From: Thermosulfidibacter sp.
GTDB taxonomy: Bacteria; Thermosulfidibacterota; Thermosulfidibacteria; Thermosulfidibacterales; Thermosulfidibacteraceae
Direction of reading: 5' to 3'
DNA length: 34,832 nucleotides
Assembly (NCBI GenBank): GCA_023269715.1
Contig: JAGDVO010000005.1
Location: forward strand, 27,596 to 62,427
A program made the position numbers and the translations under genes. Positions 26,317 through 34,832 of this stretch are shown here, one piece after another (the stretch's first letter is position 1; each line of letters starts with the position of its first letter). The notes under the pieces were generated by a model. That model saw nothing but the letters and a program-made list of their open reading frames with translations. It had not been told where the DNA came from and did no database searches.

Positions 26317-26903
26317 AGCTCAAACCTCTTCCTCCTGCATCTTTCAGCAATAACTATAGATTTCAATTCTTCAAAGGCCCTATCAATACTGTCATTAAGA
26401 ACCCAGTAGTCATAGATATTAGACCTCTCTATCTCAACCATAGCCTGGGAAATTCTCTTTCTCATAACCTCTTCAGATTCCGTCCCTCTAAGCCTTAACC
26501 TCTCAACGAGAGTATCTATAGAAGGGGGGAATATGAACACTAGAACAGTATCTTCTACTTTCTCCTTAACCGACATGGCACCCGCAGTATCTATATCAAG
26601 AACGACATCAATACCCCTTTCAATCCTCTCCAAAACAGGACGCTTAGGTGTACCGTAATAATTACCATACACAACAGCATACTCAAGGAACTCATCAGCC
26701 TCTACCATATCTTTAAATGTTTTCTCATCAACAAAAACATAGTCAACCCCTTCTATCTCGCCGTTCCTTTTGGGTCTTGTTGTATAGGAAACAGAAAAGT
26801 AGATATCATCAAAAGTAGAAAGAAGCCTTTTAATGATGGTAGTTTTACCAGTACCCGAAGGAGCTGAAATCACAAAAAGTGTTCCTCTCTTTCTGCGTAT
26901 CAT
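26304..26903 (-). CDS. gmk: Guanylate kinase
   Basis: A 199-residue protein with P-loop SAPSGTGKTT (13-22), the GMP-binding SVSYTTRPKRNGEIEGVDY region and YAVVYGNYYGTPK. It converts GMP to GDP with ATP in the cytoplasm. In place of the common EIDVQGA it reads DIDTAGA, a conservative change. It starts 1 nt inside the yicC end, giving the well-known yicC-gmk pair; rpoZ, often next, is absent. Confidence 0.97.
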   Translation of the reverse strand: MIRRKRGTLFVISAPSGTGKTTIIKRLLSTFDDIYFSVSYTTRPKRNGEIEGVDYVFVDEKTFKDMVEADEFLEYAVVYGNYYGTPKRPVLERIERGIDVVLDIDTAGAMSVKEKVEDTVLVFIFPPSIDTLVERLRLRGTESEEVMRKRISQAMVEIERSNIYDYWVLNDSIDRAFEELKSIVIAERCRRKRFELWGI

Positions 26904-27757
26904 TCGATATTCTGTATCTGTTCTCTTATCTTTTCAATCTCAGTCTTGAGGTTGACAGCTATATAACTAAGCTTGGCATGGGCAATCTTAGCACCTAGGG
27001 TGTTAGCTTCTCTTAGCATTTCCTGAGCTATAAAGTCGAGTTTCTTCCCGCAAGGAGAACCTTCCTCCAGAGTCTTTAAAAAGAAATCAACATGACTTCT
27101 CAATCTAACCAGCTCTTCATTAACATCGATCTTAGTAAGGGTTGCCATAACTTCCTGCATTATACGAGCCTCATCAAAATTGAGCTCTCTTAACTTCTCC
27201 ATAAGCTTGGCCTTAGTTTCGTTAATTGCAATTTCAGCTATCGACTCTGCCTTTTCAATGAACTTACCTACATTTTCAATCCTAGTTAAAATATCTCTCT
27301 TCAATTTTTCACCCTCCTTTTCTCTAAAGGCAATAAAATCGCTTACTGCTTCTTCAAGAGTTTCCATAATGAAACTCTTGAGCTCCTCATCATAGGTAGT
27401 TCCGATCGTAAAAGCCTCCCTCAAAAAGTAGGATAAAGGCGGCTGAGGAACACCAAGTTCTAGACAGAGATTCTGAACATTATCGTAAAGATACCTTATG
27501 AGCTCTTTATTAAATTTAATGTCCTTACCTTTCAAACCTTCCATTTCTACATGAATATATACATCCACCTTTCCTCTTGCAATTCTTTCCGAGATAAAAC
27601 TCCTAATATCCATTTCCAGGGATATAAGATCCCTTGACATCTTGATGTTTAATTCCAGGTTTCTATGGTTGACACTTTTCATCTCGATCTTGATATTGTA
27701 GCCGTTTATGGACTTTACAGCCTTTCCATAACCAGTCATACTTTTCAGACTTCCCAA
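26900..27757 (-). CDS. yicC: YicC family protein (putative endoribonuclease)
   Basis: The protein begins with the family hallmark KSMTGYGKA and ends [12 protein letters not shown], preceded by [18 protein letters not shown], a strong YicC signature. YicC of E. coli acts as an endoribonuclease that helps degrade a small RNA; that role is inferred here only from family. The longest frame extends to 28018, but that stretch runs over era and has no YicC similarity. GGAGGTG (27769-27763) with 5-nt spacing points to the TTG at 27757 (285 residues); the ATG at 27739 is an alternative. It is the first gene of the yicC-gmk-xerC-hslVU run. Confidence 0.92.
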   Translation of the reverse strand: MGSLKSMTGYGKAVKSINGYNIKIEMKSVNHRNLELNIKMSRDLISLEMDIRSFISERIARGKVDVYIHVEMEGLKGKDIKFNKELIRYLYDNVQNLCLELGVPQPPLSYFLREAFTIGTTYDEELKSFIMETLEEAVSDFIAFREKEGEKLKRDILTRIENVGKFIEKAESIAEIAINETKAKLMEKLRELNFDEARIMQEVMATLTKIDVNEELVRLRSHVDFFLKTLEEGSPCGKKLDFIAQEMLREANTLGAKIAHAKLSYIAVNLKTEIEKIREQIQNIE

Positions 27758-27775
27758 AAACCCACCTCCAGTATA

Positions 27776-27781
27776 TATAGT
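27776..27781 (+). promoter_or_regulatory. Candidate -10 box of era (leaderless arrangement)
   Basis: TATAGT lies 6 nt before the era ATG at 27788. If used, the transcript would begin at or next to the start codon, which would explain why no Shine-Dalgarno is visible. No good -35 stands at 16-18 bp (CCCAAA at 17). This is a suggestion only. Confidence 0.35.
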
Positions 27782-27809
27782 GTATACATGAAGTGGAATA
27801 AAGTTACAA
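27781..27809 (-). promoter_or_regulatory. Predicted promoter of the yicC run, inside the start of era
   Basis: TTGTAA (27809-27804) and TATACA (27786-27781) are spaced by 17 bp on the minus strand. Transcription would start near 27774, just ahead of the yicC ribosome-binding site. The -35 lies within the first codons of era, as the two starts are only 30 bp apart. Confidence 0.5.
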
Positions 27810-28618
27810 TCATAGGAAAGGTAAACGTAGGAAAAAGCACCATTCTTAACAGATTGGTGGAAAATAAGGTCGCAGGGGTTACCCCCACACCGGGGACTAC
27901 TACGTTTGCCATAGTGGGGAAGAAAGTGATACATGACGTTACCATATTTTTTGTAGACACCCCTGGTATACTTAAAGCAAGGGATGAAGAAGAAAAAATA
28001 CAAATGGTTATAAGTCAAGAAGAACTGATAGATACGGATCTAATATATTTTGTTATCGATGCCCATACAGGTATAACGAAAGAGGACACAAAGGTCATCG
28101 AACAACTAGCCCCTTATAGAGACAGGATTCCTATATTCCTAGTTATAAACAAAATAGATGGAATACCAAAAGAAAAACTACTTCCATTTATAGATGAGAT
28201 TTCAAAGGAATTCTACTGGAACGAAATCATACCTATTTCTGCAAAAAGAGGAGCTAATATAGATGAACTATTGAAAACAACCCTAAAGTACTTAAAGCCT
28301 AGAGAAGGCACACCTCCACCGGATCTTACCTATTCGAAGGAGATACCGGTTGTAAATGATATAATAAGAGAAAAGGCTCTAACGCTGATAAAGAGGGAAC
28401 CAGGTAGGCACCTGAAAGTCGAGGTTGAGGAGATAGATATTGGAAAGGGAAGGGTTTATGTTAGATCCAGAATAGTGGTTGATAAGCCTTCTATCAAGGC
28501 AATGGTAGTAGGTAAAAAGGGGCAGATGATAAAGAGTATTGGTACTCTTGCGAGGAAGGAACTCGAGGAGAAGTTCGGTAAAAAAGTTTTTCTTGAACTA
28601 TCCGTGGTAGAAGAATAG
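27788..28618 (+). CDS. era: GTPase Era (16S rRNA maturation)
   Basis: A 276-residue protein with G1 GKVNVGKST (10-18), G3 DTPG (57-60), G4 NKID (121-124), G5 SAK (151-153) and a C-terminal KH domain with GKKGQMIK (242-249), followed by [21 protein letters not shown]. Era binds the 3' end of 16S rRNA and helps 30S assembly. The switch I region reads [13 protein letters not shown] rather than the usual QTTR-type motif, and G1 has V in place of the common P; these are unusual but keep the fold. The longest frame opens at 27665; the ATG at 27788 fits Era, and the earlier part runs over yicC. Confidence 0.93.
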   Translation: MKWNKVTIIGKVNVGKSTILNRLVENKVAGVTPTPGTTTFAIVGKKVIHDVTIFFVDTPGILKARDEEEKIQMVISQEELIDTDLIYFVIDAHTGITKEDTKVIEQLAPYRDRIPIFLVINKIDGIPKEKLLPFIDEISKEFYWNEIIPISAKRGANIDELLKTTLKYLKPREGTPPPDLTYSKEIPVVNDIIREKALTLIKREPGRHLKVEVEEIDIGKGRVYVRSRIVVDKPSIKAMVVGKKGQMIKSIGTLARKELEEKFGKKVFLELSVVEE

Positions 28619-28623
28619 ATAAC

Positions 28624-29496
28624 ATGGATAGGATCAAGGATTTTGAAGATTACCTGAGATACACCGAAAGTCTATCAGAAAATACCATAATATCTTACAT
28701 AAATGACGTAAAACAGCTTATAGATTTTGCCGGCAAATCCATTCCTGAAAAAGATACCATAGTCGATTTTATATACTACTTAAGTAGTAGAGGAATAAAT
28801 CCGACTTCTATAAGGAGAAAATTATCCAGTATAGACAAATATTTCGAATTTCTAAAAGCAAGAAAAGTCGTAGAGGAAAACCCGGTAGAGGATCTCATAA
28901 GACCTAAGGTCTGGGATAGATTGCCAAAATATTTAACTGTAGAGGAAATTCATAGGCTCACTGGAACCATAGATACCTCCAACGAAACTGGAATAAGAGA
29001 TAGGGCAATAGTAGAACTCCTATACGCAAGTGGGTTAAGGGTATCCGAACTGGTAAGTCTAAGAATAGAAGACGTGGATTTCGAAAACAGGCTACTCATA
29101 GTAAGAGAAGGTAAAGGTGGTAAAGACAGAATAGTTCCTATAAATGACGTAGCTATCTACTGGTTGAAGAAATATCTATCTATAAGGAAAAAGAATAGTC
29201 CCTTCTTGTTCTGTGGCAGAAAGGACATAAAACTAACAAGACAGAGGATATGGCAGATAATAAAAAACTACGCAGAAAAAGCTAACATACCCATTTCCAA
29301 AATATCCCCGCACGTACTAAGGCATAGCTTTGCAACTCACCTTTTGATGGGTGGGTTGGATCTAAGGAGTCTTCAAGAGCTTCTAGGACATACAACTATA
29401 AAGACGACCGAAATTTACACCCACATAGCAAATCCTGAACTCGAAAGACTTTTCATAAAATTTCATCCACGCAAAAAATTTAAATCCTCGAGATAA
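28624..29496 (+). CDS. xerD: Tyrosine recombinase XerD
   Basis: A 290-residue integrase-family protein with an N-terminal core-binding domain (about 5-85) and catalytic residues R139, K164, H230, R233, H256 and Y265. The core motif PHVLRHSFATHLL is fully standard. Together with the XerC gene 2.3 kb away it would form the XerCD heterotetramer acting at dif under FtsK control. XerD is chosen because it matches the consensus better and is not linked to hslVU; the pair could be labelled the other way. It starts 5 nt after the era stop, and its end overlaps pilM tail to tail by 17 nt. Confidence 0.88.
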   Translation: MDRIKDFEDYLRYTESLSENTIISYINDVKQLIDFAGKSIPEKDTIVDFIYYLSSRGINPTSIRRKLSSIDKYFEFLKARKVVEENPVEDLIRPKVWDRLPKYLTVEEIHRLTGTIDTSNETGIRDRAIVELLYASGLRVSELVSLRIEDVDFENRLLIVREGKGGKDRIVPINDVAIYWLKKYLSIRKKNSPFLFCGRKDIKLTRQRIWQIIKNYAEKANIPISKISPHVLRHSFATHLLMGGLDLRSLQELLGHTTIKTTEIYTHIANPELERLFIKFHPRKKFKSSR

Positions 29497-30439
29497 CAGC
29501 GCCAACGGCGAGAGCGAATCTAGGTGCAATATCTATAGGAACTCCTTTATAAACCTTAAAAGGAAAGTTTGTAAGAAAGTTAAAGGGTTTAACTTTCAAT
29601 CTTAAAACAACTTCAAAGGCCTCTACCAGAACAGACGAAATAGCGGGACCACCAGTTATGTAGATATCAAAATCAGATAGATCATCGCATTCCTCAAAGC
29701 ATACTTTATACATAAAATCCTTAAAAGCCCTTGTAACTTCTTCAAGATAGGGGGCAACTTTTTCTAAGGTTAACCCCTCATCAGGGAGAACATTCAACTC
29801 ACTCCTCGTCCTACCACATAACAAATCCCCATCCCTTGAAACGATACAAATAACCACATCCCTAACACCCAAATGTAAAAGTAGTTTATGCTTATTATCA
29901 TTCCTAAACGTTGGGACAAGTAAGGAATAAAGGTTATAAAGAGAAACTGGAGCAGGTTCTATCTCAAAGCGATCCGTATAAGCCGAGAAAAACTCTCTGA
30001 ATCCCTCAACGACGCTAGAATTATAAAGAACTCCGATAATATCAACCTTACCATTTTTTCTACTCAAAACGTGCCATGTCACCTCGAGTCCAATGGGAAT
30101 TATACCATCAAAAATCCTACTTGCAAATTCCTGAACAATCCCCTTATAATCATCGTCCTCTCTTTCCCCAGCATCCCTGATCAAAAAGACCCTTGTAGTA
30201 TCACCAGGTAGAGGTATCACAATCTTTCTACCTTTATAGTTCACAAGATCCATAACTTTCATAATGGCATCAAAAATCCTGTACTCCCTAATCGCAATCT
30301 CTAAATCATAAAAGTCAACATCCTTAAAGGGAATAAAATCCAGTAACTCACATTTAACTCCGCATATACCTTTAGAAAAATACGCAAGTTTTATGCCACT
30401 TAATCCTATGTCAAAGCCTAGATACTTCTTCCCTACCAT
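29480..30439 (-). CDS. PilM-like actin-fold protein (type IV pilus assembly)
   Basis: A 319-residue protein with an actin/FtsA-type nucleotide-binding start, YLGFDIGLSGIKLAYF (6-21), a middle domain with conserved acidic stretches, and a C-terminal ITGGPA motif (about 263-268) plus PRFALAVGAVIS. This pattern fits PilM, the cytoplasmic actin-like component that binds the PilN N-terminus in type IV pilus or type II secretion-like machines. No pilN, pilO, pilP or pilQ lies next to it here; it stands between xerD and purL. Family membership is likely; the function in isolation is not shown. Confidence 0.7.
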   Translation of the reverse strand: MVGKKYLGFDIGLSGIKLAYFSKGICGVKCELLDFIPFKDVDFYDLEIAIREYRIFDAIMKVMDLVNYKGRKIVIPLPGDTTRVFLIRDAGEREDDDYKGIVQEFASRIFDGIIPIGLEVTWHVLSRKNGKVDIIGVLYNSSVVEGFREFFSAYTDRFEIEPAPVSLYNLYSLLVPTFRNDNKHKLLLHLGVRDVVICIVSRDGDLLCGRTRSELNVLPDEGLTLEKVAPYLEEVTRAFKDFMYKVCFEECDDLSDFDIYITGGPAISSVLVEAFEVVLRLKVKPFNFLTNFPFKVYKGVPIDIAPRFALAVGAVISRI

Positions 30440-30504
30440 GGAAAATTCACTCTTCGCTATCTTATTAAAAAGTTAACATTAAACCACAACAAAGTAAATA
30501 AAAC

Positions 30505-32709
30505 TTATAAGCCAAACATTCTATCAAGTGAACTGTAACTTTCTATAATTTCAGTTTCATCAAAAACTAACGAAGTTCCACCTATCTTTAACCTACACTT
30601 ATCACTCTTTCTTACAACACCTATTATACTATAGGGTAACCCATACTTTTCGAGAATTCTTCCTACCTCTTTCAAGCTGTCAACTCTAAGGGAAATTATG
30701 ACAAGAGGTTGATCTTCACCAAATAACAATAAATCTTCTCTTATTACAGGATCTATCTCAACATCCCAACCTATGAATCCCCTTGGAGTGATGGAGGATT
30801 CAAAAAGGGCTATAAGTAACCCACCTAAAGAGACATCATGAGCTGATTTTATCAACCTCCTATTCACAAGTTCAACAATTGCATTTATAACCTTTTTCTC
30901 CAAATGAAGATCGACTTCCGGTATAGGTCCCTTTATAATAGAATGAATGAATTCAAGATATTCACTTCCCCCTACTTCACCTTTAGGTTCACCTATAAGT
31001 ACTATAATATCGCCACTATCTTTAAAGTACTGATCTATGACCTTTTCAACGTCATCCACAATTCCTACCATACCTACAGTGGGAGTGGGCCATACGCTTC
31101 TACTCATGGTTTCGTTGTAAAAACTTACATTACCACCAGTCACAGGCGTCTCCAAAACCCTACATGCCTCAGCCATACCCTCAATACATTCCACAAACTG
31201 CCACATAACATCCGGTCTCTCGGGACTACCAAAATTAAGGCAGTTAGTAATCGCCCTTGGGATAGCACCACTTAGTGCTACATTCCTTGCCGCCTCAGCA
31301 ACAGCTTGTTTACCACCTTCTCTGGGATTCAAATAACAAAATCTCGGATTACAATCGGTCGATAAGGCTACGCCCTTTTTAGATCCCTTCACTCTTAGCA
31401 CCGCACAATCACTACCAGGCAAAATCAATAGGTTCGTCTGAACCATATGATCGTACCGACGCCATATAAACCTTTTACTTGCAATATTAGGTGAAGAAAG
31501 TAGTCTAATAGCAACTTCTTTAAGATCACGTGGTAGAGGAACTTCTTCCTCTTTAAGTTTATTAACCTCATCTATATAAGAAGGCTTTTCAAAAGCTCTA
31601 TTATAGATAGGTGCATCCTCTGTAAGGAGTCTAGCTGGCAGTTCTGCAACTATACTATCCCCACTTATAACCTTTAGCAAACCATCGTCTGTAACCTCGC
31701 CTATAACAACAGCATCCAATCCCCATTTTTTGAAAATATCCATAATTCTACTCTCATTCCCCTTTTCGGCAACTATAAGCATCCTCTCCTGTGATTCAGA
31801 TAGCATAATCTCATAGGGAGTCATGTTGTTCTCCCTCTGAGGGACCCTATCAACGTAAACTTTCATTCCCGTACCACCCCTTGTAGCCATCTCAGAACAG
31901 GCACAGGTTAACCCGGCAGCGCCCATATCCTGAATGCCAAGGATCAGCCCTTTTTCCATAGCTTCGAGACAGGCCTCAAGTAACAGCTTCCCGGTGAATG
32001 GATCTCCAACCTGAACGTTCGGTTTTTTTTCCTCCACCCCCTCATCGAATTCTTCACTTGCCATCGTTGCCCCATGTATACCATCACGACCAGTCTTTGA
32101 ACCCACGTATATTACAGGATTACCAACACCAACTGCTCTTGCCCTAAATATCTTATCCTTCTCGACAATACCAACACACATCACGTTAACCAGAGGATTA
32201 GTATCATAACATTCGGCGAAAAAGGTCTCCCCACCAACGGTAGGTACACCTATACAATTACCGTACCAGGAAATACCTGAAACTACCCCGTTTATTATAT
32301 ATCTATTCTTCTCTTTATGAGGTTTACCAAATCTTAGGGAATTGAGAAGAGCCACAGGTCTTGCACCCATTGTGAAAATATCTCTCAGTATACCTCCAAC
32401 TCCTGTTGCAGCTCCTTGAAAAGGTTCTATATACGATGGATGGTTGTGACTTTCTATTTTGAAGACAAGTGCATGCTTATCATCAATTTCTATGATACCA
32501 GCGTTTTCACCCGGTCCCTGAATAACCCAACAAGCTCTAGTTGGAAACTTCTTAAGGTGGATCTTAGAACTTTTATAAGAGCAATGTTCACTCCACATCA
32601 CCCCTATCATACCAAGCTCAAGAATATTCGGTTCCCTGCCCAGTTTCTCAACCGCCATCCTGTACTCGTCGATTGTCAATCCTTGTGCCTCTATTAACTT
32701 TTCATCCAT
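30505..32709 (-). CDS. purL: Phosphoribosylformylglycinamidine synthase subunit PurL
   Basis: A 734-residue protein of the small (three-subunit) PurL type. Motifs SEHCSYKSS (40-48), ESHNHPS (86-92) and [10 protein letters not shown] (103-112) lie in the first ATP-binding half; the second half repeats the AIR-synthase fold. It converts FGAR to FGAM in purine synthesis with ammonia from PurQ, aided by PurS; neither gene is in the window. The frame can be extended to 32739, but GGAGAAGGTG lies just before the ATG at 32709. It is transcribed away from the coiled-coil gene across a 101-bp gap. Confidence 0.97.
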   Translation of the reverse strand: MDEKLIEAQGLTIDEYRMAVEKLGREPNILELGMIGVMWSEHCSYKSSKIHLKKFPTRACWVIQGPGENAGIIEIDDKHALVFKIESHNHPSYIEPFQGAATGVGGILRDIFTMGARPVALLNSLRFGKPHKEKNRYIINGVVSGISWYGNCIGVPTVGGETFFAECYDTNPLVNVMCVGIVEKDKIFRARAVGVGNPVIYVGSKTGRDGIHGATMASEEFDEGVEEKKPNVQVGDPFTGKLLLEACLEAMEKGLILGIQDMGAAGLTCACSEMATRGGTGMKVYVDRVPQRENNMTPYEIMLSESQERMLIVAEKGNESRIMDIFKKWGLDAVVIGEVTDDGLLKVISGDSIVAELPARLLTEDAPIYNRAFEKPSYIDEVNKLKEEEVPLPRDLKEVAIRLLSSPNIASKRFIWRRYDHMVQTNLLILPGSDCAVLRVKGSKKGVALSTDCNPRFCYLNPREGGKQAVAEAARNVALSGAIPRAITNCLNFGSPERPDVMWQFVECIEGMAEACRVLETPVTGGNVSFYNETMSRSVWPTPTVGMVGIVDDVEKVIDQYFKDSGDIIVLIGEPKGEVGGSEYLEFIHSIIKGPIPEVDLHLEKKVINAIVELVNRRLIKSAHDVSLGGLLIALFESSITPRGFIGWDVEIDPVIREDLLLFGEDQPLVIISLRVDSLKEVGRILEKYGLPYSIIGVVRKSDKCRLKIGGTSLVFDETEIIESYSSLDRMFGL

Positions 32710-32752
32710 CTTGCACCTTCTCCGTTTAAGATATATCATGAATTTAAGTTTA

Positions 32753-32787
32753 TTGTTTCGAATAACATGTTATCGCTTTATGTTCAA
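32753..32787. promoter_or_regulatory. Divergent promoter region of purL and the coiled-coil gene with a 12-bp palindrome
   Basis: On the minus strand TTGAAC (32787-32782) and TATTCG (32764-32759) are spaced by 17 bp toward purL. On the plus strand TTGTTT (32753-32758) and TTTATG (32777-32782) are spaced by 18 bp. Both pairs are weak matches. The perfect palindrome ATAACATGTTAT (32762-32773) lies in the middle, touching both core promoters, and could be an operator. Confidence 0.4.
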
Positions 32788-32810
32788 TAAAACAAATAGG
32801 AGGGTAAGTT

Positions 32811-33152
32811 ATGAAGAAGGAATCCATAGAAAAGACAATACAAAAGATAGCGGAAAAAGGGAAAATAGCTGCAAATATAGCACAGCTTAACTTCGAAAAA
32901 CTATCCATAGAGAGGAAGATAGGTAAACTTCACTCTAGACTAGGTGAAAGGATAAACTACCTTTTCAAAACCGGTGAAGATATAAAGGAAGACGAGATAG
33001 TAAAAGGTATAATTGAAGAAATAAGAAGCCTTGAGACAAAGATGAGCAAAGTTGAATCTAAAATAAAAGAACTAAAGGAAAAACTATCAGAACGGGAAGA
33101 GAAAACTGAAGAAAAAGCTGTAAGTGAAGGAGAGAACGAAGAGGAAGAATAA
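32811..33152 (+). CDS. Small coiled-coil protein, function unknown
   Basis: A 113-residue, highly charged protein with no signal peptide or membrane segment. Two helical heptad regions (about 5-50 and 60-95) suggest a coiled coil, and the C-terminal ~20 residues are almost all Glu, Lys and Ser, likely disordered. I do not recognise a named family. A strong AGGAGGGTAAG stands before the ATG, so the protein is probably well expressed. Its TAA overlaps the def ATG (TAATG), linking it to def and glgA by translational coupling. A role as chaperone, ribosome-associated or structural factor is possible, but nothing shows it. Confidence 0.75.
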   Translation: MKKESIEKTIQKIAEKGKIAANIAQLNFEKLSIERKIGKLHSRLGERINYLFKTGEDIKEDEIVKGIIEEIRSLETKMSKVESKIKELKEKLSEREEKTEEKAVSEGENEEEE

Positions 33153-33664
33153 TGGGTATTTTGAAAATAAGGGTTTGGCCAGACGAAGTTCTTAAGAAGA
33201 AAGCAAAGGAAGTAACCGAGATAGGCGGTGAGATAGTAAAATTAAGCCAAGATATGCTAGAAACCATGTACAACTCAAGGGGTATAGGACTTGCCGCAAC
33301 CCAAGTAGGTGTGTTGAAGAGAATAATTGTTATCGATACCAATTACCCAGAGGATCAAAAGAACCCACTTATACTTATAAACCCGGTTATCGTTGAATCT
33401 GAAGGTGAAGAGATAATGGAAGAGGGTTGTCTAAGCTTACCTGGCATAACGACGGAAGTGAAAAGAGCCTATAGGATACTTGTTAAAGGGTTTGACCTAG
33501 ATGGCAGAGAACTTGAAATTGAAGCTACAGGTCTTAATGCAAGAGTTATACAGCACGAGATAGATCACCTTAACGGAAAACTATTCATAGACAGAATAGG
33601 AAAGGTAAGAAGAGAACTCCTTAAGAAAAAGTTAAAGAAGCTAAAAAGGGAGGAAGAGGAATGA
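33152..33664 (+). CDS. def: Peptide deformylase
   Basis: A 170-residue protein with all three PDF motifs: GIGLAATQVG (44-53), EGCLSLPG (91-98) and HEIDHLNG (135-142). The metal ligands are C93, H135 and H139, and the catalytic Glu is E136. It removes the formyl group from new proteins at the ribosome. The C-terminal helix is very basic, then ends in four Glu, and may contact the ribosome. Its start overlaps the coiled-coil gene and its stop overlaps glgA (ATGA). The usual partner fmt is not here. Confidence 0.97.
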   Translation: MGILKIRVWPDEVLKKKAKEVTEIGGEIVKLSQDMLETMYNSRGIGLAATQVGVLKRIIVIDTNYPEDQKNPLILINPVIVESEGEEIMEEGCLSLPGITTEVKRAYRILVKGFDLDGRELEIEATGLNARVIQHEIDHLNGKLFIDRIGKVRRELLKKKLKKLKREEEE

Positions 33665-34832
33665 AGATAGCCTTCATAACGAGTGAATGTACCCCACTAG
33701 CAAAAGCTGGGGGGCTGGCAGACGTATCAGCCTCACTCCCAAAAAGCCTCAAGAAATTGGGTATGGATGTAAGAATATTCCTGCCCCTATATAGACACGT
33801 AAAGAAAAACGCAGAATCCATAATTGATACAGGTAAAAGAATCAGGATAAAATTAGGGAATAGAACGTTCATAACAAAGATTAAAGAGACGCAAAATTAT
33901 GGTGTCAAGGTTTATCTGATTGAAAACGACGAATTTTTCGATAGAGATTATCTATACAGTACTCCCTATGGCGATTATCCCGATAATGGTTACAGGTTTG
34001 CTTTTTTTTCGCTTGCCTCTATAGAAGCTATGAAGGCTCTTGAGTTCAAGCCGGACATTATACACGTAAACGATTGGGAAACCGCTATAATACCAGTATA
34101 CCTTAAAAGCAACTATTACTATGATAACTTTCTCATAGAAACTGGTACACTCCTTACAATACATAATCTAGCATACCAGGGTGTTTTCCCGAAGGATTTG
34201 ATGCACGAAATCAATCTTGATCCTTCTCTTTTCCACATAAACGGTATAGAGTTTTACGGTAATATCAACTTTCTGAAGGGTGGTATAATATTTTCCGATT
34301 ATACAAATACAGTAAGTCCAACCTATGCAGAAGAAATAAAAACAGAAAAATACGGATACGGCCTACAAGGCGTGCTGAAAGCGAAGGGAGATAGACTCCT
34401 AGGCATACTAAACGGCATAGACTACGAAGAATGGGACCCAGAAAAGGACAGAAGGATTTACAAAAACTATTCTATAAACACGATTGAAGAAAAATACGTA
34501 AACAAGAAGAAACTTATGGAAGAACTCCAACTAGAAGATGGTGAGAATAAAATCTTAGCTGGTATAGTATCAAGGCTAGCCGAACAAAAGGGAATAGATC
34601 TTGTCCATCAAATAGCTGGAGATCTTGTAAACCAAGGAGTGAGCCTTGTGATTCTAGGTACAGGTGAGAAAAGATATGAAGATATGTGTCTTGATCTTGA
34701 GAAGATATATAAGGGGAAGGTGAAAGCTGTTATAGGATTTGATGAGGTATTATCAACTAAAATTTATGCTGGAAGCGATATATTCCTTATGCCTTCAAGA
34801 TACGAACCATGTGGTCTAGGACAAATGATAGC
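33661..34832 (+). CDS. glgA: Glycogen synthase GlgA, 5' part (cut by window edge)
   Basis: The first 390 codons are present with no stop. The N-terminus MKIAFITSECTPLAKAGGLA has the K15-x-G-G motif that binds ADP-glucose (KAGGLADV, 15-22). Further on are VNDWETA and the second-domain sequences ILAGIVSRLAEQKGID and SRYEPCGLGQ, with the conserved Glu at 382. This is GT5 starch/glycogen synthase, which extends alpha-1,4-glucan chains from ADP-glucose. Its ATG overlaps the def TGA. Glycogen synthesis in the def unit is an odd functional mix; other glg genes may lie beyond the window. Confidence 0.96.
   Translation, partial: MKIAFITSECTPLAKAGGLADVSASLPKSLKKLGMDVRIFLPLYRHVKKNAESIIDTGKRIRIKLGNRTFITKIKETQNYGVKVYLIENDEFFDRDYLYSTPYGDYPDNGYRFAFFSLASIEAMKALEFKPDIIHVNDWETAIIPVYLKSNYYYDNFLIETGTLLTIHNLAYQGVFPKDLMHEINLDPSLFHINGIEFYGNINFLKGGIIFSDYTNTVSPTYAEEIKTEKYGYGLQGVLKAKGDRLLGILNGIDYEEWDPEKDRRIYKNYSINTIEEKYVNKKKLMEELQLEDGENKILAGIVSRLAEQKGIDLVHQIAGDLVNQGVSLVILGTGEKRYEDMCLDLEKIYKGKVKAVIGFDEVLSTKIYAGSDIFLMPSRYEPCGLGQMI

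Noticed and set aside
27665-27787. N-terminal extension of era by 41 residues
   Set aside because: It runs antisense through the yicC start; Era proteins begin a few residues before the P-loop, as from 27788.
27758-28018. N-terminal extension of yicC by about 87 residues
   Set aside because: It overlaps the start of era on the other strand, has no YicC similarity, and lies upstream of a clear GGAGGTG before TTG at 27757.
30440-30504. Possible promoter or terminator between purL and pilM on the minus strand
   Set aside because: No stem-loop is present, and the best -35/-10 pair (TTGTGG with TAATAA at 16 bp) is too weak to list as a feature.
1-34832. Mobile elements, CRISPR arrays, phage genes or a defence island
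   Set aside because: XerC and XerD are housekeeping recombinases with no adjacent attachment sites or cargo. No direct-repeat array, transposase or defence gene was found on either strand by reading.

Overview
The window is chromosomal DNA from a diderm (Gram-negative type) bacterium that is probably thermophilic. The diderm call rests on a complete tolQ-tolR-tolA-tolB-pal-cpoB cluster with two lipoprotein signal peptides, a heptosyltransferase-like GT9 enzyme and an AsmA/YhdP-type envelope protein. The thermophily inference rests on proteins rich in Lys, Glu, Ile and Arg, heavy use of AGA/AGG for Arg and ATA for Ile, and very tight gene packing. I cannot assign a genus; a deep-branching lineage related to Aquificota or Thermosulfidibacter-like bacteria would fit, but that is a guess. 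No insertion sequence, prophage, CRISPR array or toxin-antitoxin pair was seen. Almost all the genes belong to core cell biology.

Layout. 1-141 holds the 3' end of a tRNA-Ser gene and a small SRP RNA, followed by a class II aldolase-like gene (187-744). 755-7741 is one long minus-strand envelope block: tolQ, tolR, tolA, tolB and pal, then a terminator-like hairpin, then cpoB, an unusual GAF-GAF-degenerate GGDEF protein, and mreB. At 7760-7830 two promoters face away from each other and share their -35 bases: one serves tolQ, the other serves tRNA-Gln, tRNA-Glu, tRNA-His and the rpmH-rnpA-yidD-yidC-mnmE run. That run continues into a GT9 glycosyltransferase and a large, very AT-rich AsmA-like gene ending at 16014. 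proC-uvrA (minus) meets it tail to tail with overlapping ends.

hup (HU) stands alone at 19719-19994 and is followed by a strong hairpin. The next minus-strand block reads yicC, gmk, xerC, hslV, hslU, a site-2 protease and secA (with its own promoter). era and xerD diverge from yicC across only 30 bp. A solitary pilM-like gene and purL follow on the minus strand. The window closes on the plus strand with a coiled-coil protein, def and the 5' part of glgA.

How the genes work together. The Tol-Pal block couples the inner membrane, peptidoglycan and outer membrane during division, and MreB directs cell-wall elongation; the sensor-like gene between them is the best novelty lead here. rpmH-rnpA-yidD-yidC-mnmE is the classic translation/membrane-insertion cluster. 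XerC and XerD are the usual chromosome dimer-resolution pair. HslUV is the bacterial proteasome-like protease; its hslV gene starts inside xerC and has no obvious canonical start codon next to the mature N-terminus. Several starts were moved downstream from the longest reading frame because a clear Shine-Dalgarno sequence points to an internal start: cpoB, the GAF protein, tolB, tolQ, yidC, yicC and purL. era was shortened on family alignment instead. I found no clearly undescribed multi-gene system, so the findings are leads on individual loci.
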